Counted from the stretch's first letter, positions 17,287 to 26,799 are shown. The stretch: DNA of 64,000 bases from Roseiarcus sp963767245 (GCA_963767245.1 CAVYDG010000021.1:248001-312000); one strand, 5' to 3'. Made by a program: numbers and translations. The notes: generated by a model not told the origin, from the sequence alone.

Positions 17287-18295
17287 GGTGGTTTTATTTC
17301 AATGCCGAGAGGCCTTCCCCAGGATTTCAGCGAAAACAACAGGAGGGACGCCGAGACGACCGTCAAGCCAACAAAGAACATCCAACTGACGGCAAAATGC
17401 AGATCGCCGATCCACCACGATAAAGGGAGCGATATGAGAGCGGTGAGCGCGGGAATCAAAAGAAAGAACATCGTGACGAACCCGTTATCGTTAGCCGTGA
17501 AGGTGAGCGCGATTTGATAAGAAACGCGGCCAATGGATGCGGCTACGATCGTGCCTATGATCATTAGGATCACCGGAAATGCCTGTCCGAAATCCATACT
17601 GTGCTGCTGATACAAGATAATCCCGTAACCGGGATCAGGATTAAAGTTGAGACCAAAAAATTTGCAGCGATAGCCGCAAATTCATCGTACTTGGCGAACC
17701 ATTTGCAGATGAGCGTTCCGCTCAATGCCGAGCAGATCGGCACCGGGATGGCATACAGCCAAGTGCCATGGAGGGCGCTATCGGCCAATAGGCTCAGGTC
17801 GGGCCGGTTGGCCTCCCCGACCTGGCTCCAGGCAATCGCCATCGCGCCAAGAAACGCGGCGATCAAGCAACCGAAAAAAATCGCCGGCGAGACCGGAATG
17901 GGCACGCGAGCTATGAGCACCGCGACTACGGCCGCCCAAAAGGGCTGCAGGTTGATGATCGCGGAGATGATTATGGGATGCGCGTTGCTCAGCCCGAGCT
18001 TGAACATCAACAAGCCGATCATCCCGACGCAGAGTAGAACTCCAAGCTTGCCATAATTGCCGGTGCTCGTCAGCAACAACATAAGGTCACGTCGACTGGT
18101 CGCACGTCCAATCAGCAGCGGAATCGACATCAGCAGAGCGACTTGCGTCAAGAATATAAACTGCGTGACACTGAGCCGCTTTGCGGCGAGAAAGGAAAAT
18201 GGCTCTTGTGTCGACAGCAGGAGCGCGGTGACCACCGCATAGAAGATTCCAAATTTGTAATTTACTCGATGTCCCCGCTGCGGCAGCAATTGCAC
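17283..18295 (-). pseudogene. EamA/DMT-type permease, frameshifted
   Basis: Two frames carry a protein with about ten hydrophobic segments. The first part begins near ..NYKFGIFYAVVTALLLSTQE and ends LVSTLILIPVTG; the second continues MDFGQAFPVILMIIGTIVAA and ends SLKSWGRPLG. The break is near 17612. It resembles drug/metabolite-transporter permeases (EamA fold, two repeats of five helices). The exact start is unclear: a GTG at 18295 is the best candidate; the open frame beyond it is not protein-like. Confidence 0.65.
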
Positions 18296-18582
18296 TTGCC
18301 TGGGCTCGGTCTCTTGCCGTCTCGGGATCGAGCTGCTTGTCGCGGAAATGGAAAAGCCGCCTTGGCAGGCTGCGGTGAAATCGGTTCCCGTCAGGAAGGA
18401 AACCACAGGTCTCGTAATTAGGTTCCCTTTCGAAGGGATGTAACCGCAATTCATCGGTTGTCGGAAACGGTTTCGTTGGCGTAAGTCGCTGCGCGCGAGA
18501 TTCGCGCAGCCGCGTGCAGTTCTGGCTGGTCCGAGCCCATTGATCGACCTTCGGTCTTCATCCGTCGCGCGCGGCATCGCCT

Positions 18583-18795
18583 TCATCGGCATTCAGCGAT
18601 CAACACCGCGACCAGATAGGCGAGCGCCACCCAGCTCACGCTTTCCAGGGTCGCGTCGAACACGGTTGGCAACGCAAGCTGCACGATGCTGGCGTCGACC
18701 TGGCCGATGAACCCGCCGACACAGCACACGCCGACGATCAGCCACGGATACGAGCGCCAGCCCGTGACGAGCGCAACCGGAGGTGGCGACGCCAC
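18583..18795 (-). pseudogene. MFS transporter, N-terminal fragment
   Basis: 70 residues: MASPPPVALVTGWRSYPWL, then a helix, QVDASIVQLALPTVFDATLE and VSWVALAYLVAVL. The D-x-S-I-V..LALP..W..AYL pattern is the first loop and second helix of 14-helix MFS (DHA2/EmrB) exporters, which normally have about 450-500 residues. It stops after helix 2, so only the front remains. Confidence 0.75.
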
Positions 18796-19098
18796 GGACG
18801 TGCAACCGCCTCAGATTGACTACTGAGGCGGCAAGCCGGTTCGTAGCACCCGCGATCGAACCCGGCACCGCGCTACAGCGACGTGATCAAAAGGCTGGCG
18901 AAGGCACGCGGGTAGCGCGCCCGGGATCCCGACGGCCTCATCCGGGTACGGCCTCATCCGGGTCTGGCTAAATCGCGCGCTCGTCGAGGTCGTCAATCCG
19001 CGACTTAACGGCGCAAGAGATCAATGTCTTGCTCACCGCCGCCGGGAGAGCTGATGACCAACCGGTTATTGTCCCGGGTCTGGCATGCTGATTCCTGG
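18796..19098. other. intergenic, degenerate DNA before the IS21 element
   Basis: About 300 bases. The stretch at 18940-18965 repeats GGCCTCATCCGGGT twice in tandem. It includes ATCCGGGTCTGGCTAAAT.., similar in wording to coding DNA for the IRIWL block of the small DVILRL family, and may be a remnant of it; this is weak. Confidence 0.3.
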
Positions 19099-19277
19099 CG
19101 AAGCCGCCCACCAAAACGAGATGATGTCGCCCGTCGTAACGGAATGATGCCGCCCACCAAAACGAGATGATGCCGCCCACCGGAACGGAATAATGCCGCC
19201 CGGGGTTTTTTGACGGCGACGAGCGCCTCCGCTGGCCTGTTTAGGGTCGCTCCTTTGGCAATCCAAGGGAGCGATCG

Positions 19278-20829
19278 ATGCCAGCGGAAAGAGTTTCGAT
19301 GCGCCAGGCGCGCGAGATCATTCGTCTGAAGTTTTCAACCAGCCTGCCGACGCGCGAGATCGCGCGGCGTCTTGGTCTCGCGCCTTCGACGGTTCGAGAG
19401 ACGTTAAGTCGTTTGGAGAGCGCTGGGCTTTCTTGGCCGTTGCCGGAGGGGATCGGCGACGCCGAACTGGAGGCGGCGCTTTACGCCAATCGCAGAAGCA
19501 AACGGGGACACCGCCGCCATGCCGAGCCGGATTGGCCCGCGGTCCATCGAGAGTTGAAGCGCAAGCACGTCACTCTGCTGATCGTCTGGGACGAATATAT
19601 CGCGGCCAACCCCGGCGGTTACAGCTATTCGCGGTTTTGCGAACTCTATCGCGGCTTTGAAGCGAAGCTGTCGCCGACGATGCGGCAGACGCACGCGGCG
19701 GGCGAACGGTTGTTCGTCGATTACGCGGGCGACGGGGTCCCGGTCGTCGTTGACCGGCTCACCGGGGAAATCCGCATGGCGCAGATCTTCGTCGCCGTGC
19801 TCGGCGCCTCGAGCTTCACCTTCGCGCACGCGAGCTGGACGCAGGCGCTCCCCGACTGGATCGACGCCCATGTGCGCGCGCTCGAGGCGATCGGCGGCGT
19901 CCCGCAATTGCTTGTGCCGGACAATACGAAGACCGCCGTCATCAAGGCCTGCCTTTACGATCCTCAGGTCAATCGGACCTATGCCGAAATGGCGGCGCAT
20001 TACGGAGCCGCCATTTTGCCGGCGCGGCCGCGGCGGCCCCGGGACAAAGCCAAGGTTGAGCAGGCCGTGCTCATCGTCGAGCGATGGCTGCTCGGGCGGC
20101 TGCGTCACCGAACCTTTTACAGCCTGGCGGACGTCAACGCGGCGATCGCCGATCTCATGACGCATCTCAATGAACAGCGCCCGATCCGCCGGCTCGGCGT
20201 AACGCGCCGGCAATTGCTGGAGGACGGTCGATCGGCCATCGCTGAGGTCTCTGCCGGCCGAGCCGTACGAGTTCTCGGAATGGCGGACATGCCGCGTCGG
20301 CATCGACTATCACGTCGAGGTCGCCGCCCATTATTACAGCGTGCCCCATCGCTTCGCCCGCGCCGAGGTCGACGCGCGGCTGACGGTGCGGACCGTCGAG
20401 ATTTTCCTCAAGGGCGAGCGGATCGCCGCGCATGTGCGCGCCAGCGGCAACCACAAGCACACCACCGTCTCCGAGCACATGCCGTCCAGCCATCGGCGCT
20501 ATGCCGGCTGGACGATCGAGCGCATCCGCGCCGACGCGCGCCTGATCGGGCCGGCGACGGCGGCCCTGTGCGAACTGATCCTTGAGGCGCGACCGCATCC
20601 CGAGCAGGGCTTTCGCGCCTGCCTGGGCATCGTCCGGCTCGCGGGTCCCCATGGCGCCGAGCGTCTGGAAGCCGCCGCCGAACGCGCCATCGACATCGGC
20701 GCGCGGACCTACGGCTCGGTCAAATCCATCCTCGACAACAACCTTGACCGGCGTCCCGCGCGCCAGCGCGCCACGGACGGAACGCCGATCCTGCACGCCA
20801 ACATCCGTGGGCCGCGCTACTACAATTAG
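19278..20829 (+). pseudogene. istA: IS21 transposase IstA, frameshifted
   Basis: Begins MPAERVSMRQAREIIRLKFS with a helix-turn-helix (TREIARRLGLAPSTVRETLS), then the rve catalytic domain (ERLFVDYAGDGVPVVVDRLT; LLVPDNTKTAV; AKVEQAVLIVERWLLGRLR). At about 20224 the frame must change to reach RPSLRSLPAEPYEFSEWRTC, VEVAAHYYSVPHRFAR and the C-terminus ..RGPRYYN. One extra base (or two missing) explains it. About 516 residues when repaired, as normal. The element is non-autonomous as written, unless the shift is a sequencing error. Confidence 0.85.
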
Positions 20830-20839
20830 GAGAGACGAC

Positions 20840-21586
20840 TTGCTCAAACATCCCACCCTCGATCAACTCAACGCCCTTGGCCTGCATGGAATGGCCAAGG
20901 CCTTCGTCGAAATCGCCGCCAACGGGGAAGCCGACGGGCTCGGCCATCACGAATGGCTCGGGCTTCTGCTCGATCGCGAGGCGTCCTGGCGGCAGGACAA
21001 GCGCTTCGCGGCGCGGCTGCGCGTCGCCAAATTGCGCCAGCAGGCCAGCGTCGAGGATGTCGATTATCGAAGTCCCCGCGGTCTTGACCGCGCGCTGTTC
21101 CAAAAGCTGGTCGAGGGCGAGTGGATCAACGCCCACGACAATTTGGTTCTCGTCGGTCCGACGGGCGTCGGCAAAAGTTGGCTGGCCTCAGCGCTTGGCC
21201 ACAAAGCCTGTCGCGACAATCGGTCGGTCATCTACCAGCGGGCGCCCCGTCTGTTCGAGGACCTCGCGCTGGCCCGCGGCGACGGACGCCATCCCCGCAT
21301 CTTACGCAACCTCGGCCGAGCCGACCTTCTCATCCTCGATGATTGGGGGCTTGAGCCGCTCGACGCCGCCGCGCGCCATGATCTCCTGGAAATCCTCGAA
21401 GAGCGCTATGGACGCCGCTCCACGGTGATCACCTCCCAGCTTCCGATCGACCGTTGGCACGAAATCATCGGCGATCCGACCTACGCCGACGCCATCCTGG
21501 ACCGTCTCATCCACAACGCTCATCGCATCGAACTCGCCGGCGAAAGCCTGCGTCGGACCCAAGCAAAGCAATCGAGGAAGGCTTGA
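20840..21586 (+). CDS. istB: IS21 helper ATPase IstB
   Basis: 248 residues from a TTG start (LLKHPTLDQLNALGLHGM) that sits after the ribosome site TAGGAGAGA; IS21 istB genes often start this way just after istA. AAA+ features: Walker A GPTGVGKSW, Walker B ADLLILDDWG, the sensor STVITSQLPIDRWHE, and the C-terminal DAILDRLIHNAHRIELAGES. Complete. It assists IstA in target choice and strand transfer. Confidence 0.93.
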   Translation: MLKHPTLDQLNALGLHGMAKAFVEIAANGEADGLGHHEWLGLLLDREASWRQDKRFAARLRVAKLRQQASVEDVDYRSPRGLDRALFQKLVEGEWINAHDNLVLVGPTGVGKSWLASALGHKACRDNRSVIYQRAPRLFEDLALARGDGRHPRILRNLGRADLLILDDWGLEPLDAAARHDLLEILEERYGRRSTVITSQLPIDRWHEIIGDPTYADAILDRLIHNAHRIELAGESLRRTQAKQSRKA

Positions 21587-21721
21587 CCCAACACCACAGC
21601 CGGTGACAACAATCCATCGGCCAGCGAGGCTCGCGACCCGGGCGGCATCATTCCGTTACGGTGGGCGGCATCATTCAGGAATCCCGGGCGGCATTATCCC
21701 GTTACACCCGGGCGGCTTCGT

Positions 21722-22239
21722 CGGAATCGGCAGTCTGGCAGCCAATGGACCGGAGAGGCGTTTTCCCTGTCCTCGACGGAGACTGTTCGAAGCATCGAGT
21801 TTACTTGGCGACGGCCGCTTTCCCCGCAAGTGTCACCTTGGGATTTTACGATTTGGGCGGCTCTATCACGGTTGGCGCTCAGGTCGGGGCCAATTTTACG
21901 CTGTCCACGTCCTCCTACGTAACCACCATGCCGGCCAATATAGTCACCGCCCTGTTACCGGGGAGCGGTCGAACTCTGACTGCAGGGACGTACCTGCTTT
22001 TCATCACCAGCTCCAATTTGGCGCTTCCAGAATATCTTGGAAGTGGAAACGGGATCTTTGTCGATGATGGCGTTCTTGATCTGGCGCCCGGCCAGGCATA
22101 CAAACCGCTCGGGAACAGCTACGACATTGGCGTCGCCCTCTCCAATAGCGTTCCCGAGCCCTCAACCTGGGCGATGCTGCTGCTCGGCTTCGCGGGGCTC
22201 GGCTTTTCCGGCTACCGGCGGCGCACGCGGTTAGCCTGA
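21722..22239 (+). pseudogene. PEP-CTERM protein, truncated beside the IS21 and frameshifted
   Basis: The C-terminus is a clear sorting signal: SNSVPEPSTWAMLLLGFAG, then FSGYRRRTRLA. PEP-CTERM proteins are exported and then processed by an exosortase at the cell surface. The body has beta-rich sequence (SVTLGFYDLGGSITVGAQVG, TLTAGTYLLFITSS). The front has no signal peptide and abuts the IS21 end. Around 21810 the natural reading changes frame (WTGEAFSLSSTETVRSIEFTW before, ATAAFPASVTLGFYD after). Not functional as found. Confidence 0.8.
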
Positions 22240-22408
22240 ACGCAACTCGAGCCCTTGGCCCAGGGGCAAGCCCCGCGCCGGGGAGGACGGCGCGAGGTGA
22301 GAAGCGCGCCCGTGCCACCGTCAACTAACCCCCCGATGCGCGCGACTTGCAGCACTATGCGGCAAGGGCGTTGACGCGCCAACTCACAGAAGTGCGGAGG
22401 CGAGAGCA

Positions 22409-22501
22409 GACCCGGCGGTTGTGAACCGGCTCGCGGCCATGCGCGGCCCCGACGGGAGCTACCGCGAGGTCGTCCTGCGGCTGGCCAAGACAGGGTTATA
22501 G
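22409..22501 (+). pseudogene. remnant of the small DVILRL-family gene
   Basis: Thirty codons, DPAVVNRLAAMRGPDG then SYREVVLRLAKTGL, before a TAG. This matches the C-terminal end of the small proteins at 27058-27276, 27938-28183 and 56944-57148 (RxxGPGESYSDVILRL). The front is lost. It lies 170 bases after a PEP-CTERM gene. Confidence 0.55.
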
Positions 22502-22527
22502 CTCGTCCGCCGGATTGGGATGCCTGA

Positions 22528-22848
22528 TCACCAAACGGGCGCCGTCCCAAATCGATTTATTTCCGCTGACGCCAGCCTGAAACTTGCCTGTTCTCGCATC
22601 CCGAACAGGATGGCCCGGCTGATCATGGTCCTCTTCTTCGCTGTCGCTCCCGGCGACGCCCCGCTGTCAGGCCCAACCGTCGCCCTGGCGATATTTTCAG
22701 GCGAAACGTCGATCCCGCGTCGTGCAAATTCGTCGAAAGGTTCTTTGCCGCGAGCACAAGGACCGTCAGCCAAGAAAATCCGCTGCATGTCCACGCACAG
22801 GTGGACGCTGCGCTCGGTCAATGGGAGAGGCAATAGGGGGTCGCCCAT
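22528..22848 (-). pseudogene. isochorismatase-like hydrolase, N-terminal fragment
   Basis: The first 30 residues (PLPLTERSVHLCVDMQRIFL then ADGP) match the start of cysteine hydrolases of the isochorismatase group, where the aspartate in VDMQ is catalytic. The rest of the frame has no hydrolase features: no catalytic lysine or cysteine blocks. It is probably a truncated start joined to unrelated DNA. Confidence 0.5.
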
Positions 22849-22863
22849 GCCTCGCTCAGCCCT

Positions 22864-23283
22864 TTATAGCCATCGCCGCCGCGCCTGCCAGGCGAGCACC
22901 GCTACGACGAGCCACGAGGCCGAAGAGAGGACGAGGGCCCAGCCCGCGGACTGCGCGATCATCAACCAAATCACGAGGCCGAAAGCCGCCAGCCCGAAGC
23001 TTCCGAGCATCGCCCCGACGGCGTCGAGCGCGGCGGCTTCCCTGCCACGCCGCGCGCCCGGCAGACCCGCCCTCTCTTTCCGCTCCCGAACATGCTTTTC
23101 GATCAATGTCGCGCTCGCGGGAAAGATGGCCGGAAAGGCGAGGAATAGGCCGCCAATCAGAGGACCGAAGCGGCCAGCGATGACGCCCGCAACCACGGTC
23201 ATCGTCCCTCCGAGAATGAACCTGATTAGGTACTCGTACCAGCGGGTCTGACGAAGGGCGAAAGCCTTGACCTGGATAATCAT
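22864..23283 (-). CDS. DUF3147-like inner-membrane protein
   Basis: 139 residues from the ATG at 23283, which overlaps the stop of the upstream gene by ATGA. Four hydrophobic segments (RFILGGTMTVVAGVIAGRFG; LIGGLFLAFPAIFPASATL; the region around GAMLGSFGLAAFGL; LSSASWLVVAVLAW). The K-H-V-R-E-R-K-E-R-A-G-L loop is typical of this small family. Paired membrane genes of this kind are common; function unknown. Confidence 0.75.
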   Translation of the reverse strand: MIIQVKAFALRQTRWYEYLIRFILGGTMTVVAGVIAGRFGPLIGGLFLAFPAIFPASATLIEKHVRERKERAGLPGARRGREAAALDAVGAMLGSFGLAAFGLVIWLMIAQSAGWALVLSSASWLVVAVLAWQARRRWL

Positions 23284-23627
23284 TGGGGTTGAAAGAGCGT
23301 CACTGCGACTGCAAACGCACCAGCGAACCAAACCACTAGCGCGGCCATTGTAGCGGTCCACGAGGATAGCGAGAATCTCTTGAGCAATATGCAGACCGTC
23401 CAACTATAGGCGGCGAGCGCGAAGGCTCCGACGATCATCGAGCGGCCTTCGATCGCCGCAAACTGAGGGCCCTTTTGCGATAGCGTGATGAGAAGCGTCG
23501 CGACGGCGATCGAGGGAGCAGCGCCAAATAGGCCCGCGAAGCTCTTAGGGCGCAGGGTGTCAGCGAGCGCCGCGAACGCGGAAACAGCGACCCCCCCAGC
23601 AACAAACCGCAACCCGTATTCAAACAT
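23280..23627 (-). CDS. DUF3147-like inner-membrane protein, first of a pair
   Basis: 115 residues with four helices (EYGLRFVAGGVAVSAFAALA, then GLFGAAPSIAVATLLITLSQ, then SMIVGAFALAAYSWTVCILL and a last one). The FAGLFGAAPS..A..TL pattern recalls the other member of the pair and DUF3147 proteins, which may act as two-part transporters. It is translationally coupled to 22864-23283. Confidence 0.75.
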   Translation of the reverse strand: MFEYGLRFVAGGVAVSAFAALADTLRPKSFAGLFGAAPSIAVATLLITLSQKGPQFAAIEGRSMIVGAFALAAYSWTVCILLKRFSLSSWTATMAALVVWFAGAFAVAVTLFQPQ

Positions 23628-23650
23628 CGTTGTTTTCTATGTAACCTCCA

Positions 23651-24181
23651 TCATCGCCTGCTCGCTTCGATGAGCTTCATTGCCGTCTTAGGACCGCAGC
23701 GATTGAGAACTCGAAATTCCTTCCCCTGACTTTCATTGTAATTGCGGAAGAAAGCCTCCATCTCGTCGAGCAATTCGGGATTGAGTTCCTTCAAGCTTTT
23801 GGCGTTCGCATGCAGCTGGGCGTGGATCGCGACGGCGACCACTCGATCGTTGCGCGTCCACCGTCCGCCCTCACGCTGCTCCGCCTCGAGCGCGCCGATC
23901 GCCCTTATTCGGACGACGCACCCCATCGGGACGGAGTCGTCGAGTAGGAGCAAGACGTCCAACGGGTCTCCGTCGGCAGCCTTTGTTGAGGGAATGAAGC
24001 CGAAGTCAAAGGGAAAGATCATTCCGCGCGGCAACACTTTGCGCAGTTCGAACGCTCTGAGATCTTGATTGAAGGCGTACTTGTTTCGACTGCCCTTGGG
24101 CGTCTCGACAACGGCGAGCAACGCGCCATCCTCGTCCGCGTCGAATGTCGGAAGGACTGCGAAAGACGCCTGATTTTTCAT
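23651..24181 (-). CDS. ppa: inorganic pyrophosphatase
   Basis: 176 residues, the normal length for a family I soluble pyrophosphatase (PPi to two phosphates, Mg-dependent, cytoplasm). Signs are VVETPKGSRNKYAF near the start, FPFDFGFIPST, and the metal-binding DGDPLDVLLLLDD at about residues 70-83. The C-terminal half (KELNPELLDEMEAFF..KEFRVL) is typical of the group carried in rhizobial stress islands as a second copy. A perfect EcfG promoter lies upstream, so it may be a stress-specific isozyme. Confidence 0.9.
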   Translation of the reverse strand: MKNQASFAVLPTFDADEDGALLAVVETPKGSRNKYAFNQDLRAFELRKVLPRGMIFPFDFGFIPSTKAADGDPLDVLLLLDDSVPMGCVVRIRAIGALEAEQREGGRWTRNDRVVAVAIHAQLHANAKSLKELNPELLDEMEAFFRNYNESQGKEFRVLNRCGPKTAMKLIEASRR

Positions 24182-24213
24182 CGGAGCAACCTGGACCGCG
24201 GATGAAGAAACAC

Positions 24214-24238
24214 AACGCTGAGAGCGGACATGCGTTCC
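24214..24238 (-). promoter_or_regulatory. EcfG-type promoter (GGAAC-N16-CGTT) upstream of ppa
   Basis: On the minus strand GGAAC (24234-24238), 16 bases, CGTT (24214-24217), with the ppa start at 24181. An exact consensus match. Confidence 0.7.
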
Positions 24239-24327
24239 TGCCCGCCCACGTTGCCAACCTCTTGCCAGGCGCTAGAGGAAGGTCGCCGATCAACGCGCAC
24301 GCGAACGAGGCCGGGAGGTCAGCCGGT

Positions 24328-25332
24328 TCATGGTTGACCCGCGCCTCCCGACGACCCATAGACCTGCCCAGTCGCATAGCTCGCGTCGCTGGCAGCGAGC
24401 TGAACGTAGATAGACGCTAATTCCGCCGGCTGGCCGGGACGGCCGAGCGGAGCCTGACTTCCAAACTTCTCGAGTTTTTCCATCGTCGCGCCGCCGCTCA
24501 CCTGGAGCGGGGTCCAGATCGGTCCTGGAGCGACCGCATTCACACGGATGCCCTTTGAGGCGAGCTGCTTCGCGAGGGACTTCACATAGTTCATCGTCGC
24601 CGCCTTGGTTTGTGCGTAGTCATAAAGGTCGGGCGACGGATCGTACGCCTGTTCGGAGGCGGTTGCGACTATGGTCGAGCCTGGCTTCAGGTGGGGAAGC
24701 GCCGCCTTGATGATCCAGAACGGGGCATAGATATTGGTCTTCATCGTCGCGTCGAAATCTTCCGTCGACACATCAAGGATAGACGCGCGGGTCTGTTGAT
24801 GACCTGCATTGCTGACGAGAATGTCGAGGCCACCGAGTCCTTGCACGGCTTCTTCGACCAGCCGCTTGCAAAACGCCTCGTCCCGGATGTCGCCTGGAAT
24901 CGAGATTCCGGTTCGGCCTTCAGATTTGATGAGGTCGATGACCTCCTTCGCATCCGGCTCCTCCTCCGGGAGGTGGTTGATGGCGACATCGGCTCCCTCT
25001 CGCGCGAAGGCGATCGCCGCGGCGCGTCCCATGCCCGAGTCTCCACCGGTCACCAGGGCCTTGCGTCCGGCCAATCGGCCTGATCCGCGGTAAGAGTTCT
25101 CGCCATGATCTGGCCGAGGATCCATTCTGTTTGCCAGTCCCGGCCAGGGCTGCGATTGCCGCTTGAACGGGGGCTTTGGATAGGTCTCTTGCGGGTCGCG
25201 TAAATCCTCATTCTCTTCTTGCATAGATGAGGCGTGTGCGAACGCACTTTGGCTGGACGCGAGCGCTAGGCCCACCGTTCCCGCACTCGTGACGTCGCGG
25301 CGAGAAGGAGGATGGCGTTTGGCCGAGTTCAT
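24328..25332 (-). CDS. SDR-family oxidoreductase with Tat-like signal
   Basis: 334 residues from MNSAKRHPPSRRDVTSAG. The opening SRRDVTSAGTVGLALASSQS looks like a twin-arginine signal. The NAD(P)-binding TGGDSGMG is at residues 95-102, the NAG motif is in LVSNAGHQQ, and the catalytic Y-x-x-x-K is in YDYAQTKAA. The long N-terminal linker (QETYPKPPFKRQSQPWPGL) and NSYRGSGRLAGRKALVTG are typical of the YhdF/glucose-ribitol dehydrogenase-like group common in stress islands. A near-match to the EcfG promoter lies upstream (25379-25403, minus strand). Substrate unknown. Confidence 0.88.
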   Translation of the reverse strand: MNSAKRHPPSRRDVTSAGTVGLALASSQSAFAHASSMQEENEDLRDPQETYPKPPFKRQSQPWPGLANRMDPRPDHGENSYRGSGRLAGRKALVTGGDSGMGRAAAIAFAREGADVAINHLPEEEPDAKEVIDLIKSEGRTGISIPGDIRDEAFCKRLVEEAVQGLGGLDILVSNAGHQQTRASILDVSTEDFDATMKTNIYAPFWIIKAALPHLKPGSTIVATASEQAYDPSPDLYDYAQTKAATMNYVKSLAKQLASKGIRVNAVAPGPIWTPLQVSGGATMEKLEKFGSQAPLGRPGQPAELASIYVQLAASDASYATGQVYGSSGGAGQP

Positions 25333-25378
25333 GAGGATCGTCTCCGGTTTGTTGACGCCCCCGCCAACCGAACCTCCA

Positions 25379-25403
25379 ACGTACGAGAGAGCCGCTTTGT
25401 TTC
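25379..25403 (-). promoter_or_regulatory. possible EcfG-type promoter, one mismatch
   Basis: Minus strand GAAAC, 17 bases, CGTT, about 45 bases before the SDR start. One mismatch in the -35 box; weaker than the other sites. Confidence 0.4.
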
Positions 25404-25544
25404 GCGGTCTGCGGCATCTGTATGGTAAGATTGTCGCTTGCCTTCGACTTCGAGGCCGCAAAGGCCGAGCTCGACGCGATCCCCCAGCCTGATCCCCCTG
25501 CAACGGCTCTCGACGAGCCTTCGGGCCGCCCTTTTCGTTTGAGG

Positions 25545-25569
25545 GGAACAACCCCACGCCGGTCGTGTT
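25545..25569 (+). promoter_or_regulatory. EcfG-type promoter (GGAAC-N16-TGTT)
   Basis: GGAAC at 25545-25549 and TGTT at 25566-25569, about 50 bases before the secreted-protein start at 25618. One mismatch in the -10 box. Confidence 0.55.
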
Positions 25570-25617
25570 GGGGCGTTTGGACAGCCGAGAGCTGCCGCGC
25601 AACGCAAGGAGGTTTTG

Positions 25618-25941
25618 ATGAAAAGCTTTTTGATATCCGCCCTGTCGACGGCGGCGTTCTTCGCCTTAACAGCTGCTGCGCCCGCCTTCGCCCAGGCAAC
25701 GGTCACGGGAGCTCCCAAGGGGACCGCGCCCGTGACAATCGAGGGTTACGGCCCTTCGTCGGCAATCGTCTGCAACGCTTCCGGAGAATGCTGGCACTCT
25801 GTCCAGCGCTACGATTATCCTCAGGGCGTGCAAGTTGAAGTTCATCCCTATGACTGGCAGTGGAGCGACGGCCAGAACTATACCTGGAGGGAACACCAGG
25901 GAAGGGGGTACTGGATGAATGGCGACTGGGTCGTCTTCTGA
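25618..25941 (+). CDS. small secreted protein of unknown function
   Basis: 107 residues. The ATG at 25618 follows AAGGAGG with good spacing; the TTG three bases before it is in frame but less likely. A signal peptide ends ..AAAPAFA. The mature part has TVTGAPKGTAPVTIEGYG, a pair of cysteines (IVCNASGECWHS) and a tryptophan/tyrosine-rich end (HPYDWQWSDGQNYTWREHQG). The start of the mature part resembles that of the secreted protein at 49434 (ETVPGAPAGTAP). Probably periplasmic; no known function. Confidence 0.75.
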   Translation: MKSFLISALSTAAFFALTAAAPAFAQATVTGAPKGTAPVTIEGYGPSSAIVCNASGECWHSVQRYDYPQGVQVEVHPYDWQWSDGQNYTWREHQGRGYWMNGDWVVF

Positions 25942-25961
25942 AGGAGAGCTATCTCAAAGAC

Positions 25962-25996
25962 CGGCCGTCGGGGCGACCCGGCGGCCGTTTTGTTTC
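25962..25996 (+). terminator. intrinsic terminator after the secreted protein
   Basis: An 11-bp stem (CGGCCGTCGGG paired with CCCGGCGGCCG, one G-U) with loop GCGA, followed by TTTTGTTT. It lies 20 bases after the stop at 25941. Confidence 0.8.
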
Positions 25997-26146
25997 GCGA
26001 CGGGCCTACCTTCGGGCCGCCCTTTTTCGGAAGGGATAAGGTGCAAGTTTCCGGCCTCCTGGCCCAGCTCATGGCAGGGATCGCTTTCGCTTGCTGCGCG
26101 TTGGCTCGGTAGACGAGACGTCGCCATTGGTCTCGGCATGCTCGCC

Positions 26147-26171
26147 GGAACTCGGTGCCTAGAAGCGGGTT
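26147..26171 (+). promoter_or_regulatory. EcfG-type promoter (GGAAC-N16-GGTT)
   Basis: GGAAC at 26147-26151 and GGTT at 26168-26171, 35 bases before the start at 26206. One mismatch in the -10 box. Confidence 0.55.
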
Positions 26172-26205
26172 AATTCGACGAGTGCCTTTTTCAAAGGAGA
26201 TCGTC

Positions 26206-26496
26206 ATGTCCTCATCGGGTACAACCTTCCTCGCTGCCGCCGTTGCGGTCGGCCTTTCGGCCCCGGCGTTGGCGCAGTCGAAGATGGACGCGGGAAGCGG
26301 GCCAATCAATGGCTCCGTGTCTACCAGCGACGCCGGCAGCGGGCAGACCTCGGGCGCAACGCCAAAGATGGGTTCGACCGCCGCCAGCAACTCCGATACC
26401 GCGACGCAGAACGACGAAAACAGCGCGGGTGTCACCCTGGGCCCGAAGTCGACCGGAGGCTCGCAACCAGTCACGCCGATAACGAAGAAGCAGTAA
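26206..26496 (+). CDS. small secreted serine/glycine-rich protein
   Basis: 96 residues; ATG after AAAGGAGATCGTC. A signal peptide ends ..SAPALAQ. The mature part is low-complexity and unstructured-looking (DAGSGPINGSVSTSDAGSGQ, TAASNSDTATQNDENSAGVT), ending in KK. A D-A-G-S-G unit occurs twice. It is probably exported to the periplasm; function unknown. A candidate stress promoter is upstream and a strong terminator downstream. Confidence 0.7.
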   Translation: MSSSGTTFLAAAVAVGLSAPALAQSKMDAGSGPINGSVSTSDAGSGQTSGATPKMGSTAASNSDTATQNDENSAGVTLGPKSTGGSQPVTPITKKQ

Positions 26497-26611
26497 GCTT
26501 CGCTCCATGGAGCCGGGGAACAATCCGGCGCCGATCGCGTTTGTTTGGTCTGGCGCGCCTTTTATCGCCCCCCTGCACGGCGCGCCCCTTTGCCCCGCTG
26601 TGAAGCCGCCC

Positions 26612-26640
26612 GCCCCGGACGCTCCCGCGGGGCTTTTTTT
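26612..26640 (+). terminator. intrinsic terminator
   Basis: GCCCC..GGGGC stem with a run of seven T at 26634-26640, 115 bases after the secreted serine/glycine-rich gene. Confidence 0.7.
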
Positions 26641-26799
26641 GTGCGCTTGCTGCACGAGGGCCGAGGCCACCGCGGATGCTGCGCGGCGCCTGAAATTGAA
26701 TTGGTAGACAATTAAAATTTTTGCTACCATGTCGTCCGTTGGACTGGAAGCCCAACACGTTCCGTCTTGAAGGAGGCGGGAGGTCTCCCGTCAGCGGTC

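Larger units (their letters stand above)
19099..21720 (+). mobile_element. IS21-family element with repeated ends
   Basis: About 2.6 kb with istA and istB. The left end (about 19099-19205) has four or more copies of a unit reading roughly AATGATGCCGCCCACC. The right end (about 21640-21720) has inverted copies (GGGCGGCATCATTCCGTTAC and relatives). Multiple terminal repeats are the mark of IS21 ends. The outermost matching bases are CGAAGCCGCCC on the left and its reverse complement at 21710-21720. I could not find a clear target duplication. Confidence 0.85.

Noticed and set aside
19099..19205. Possible CRISPR array
   Set aside because: The repeats are the ends of an IS21 element, with inverted copies at the other end and no regular spacers.
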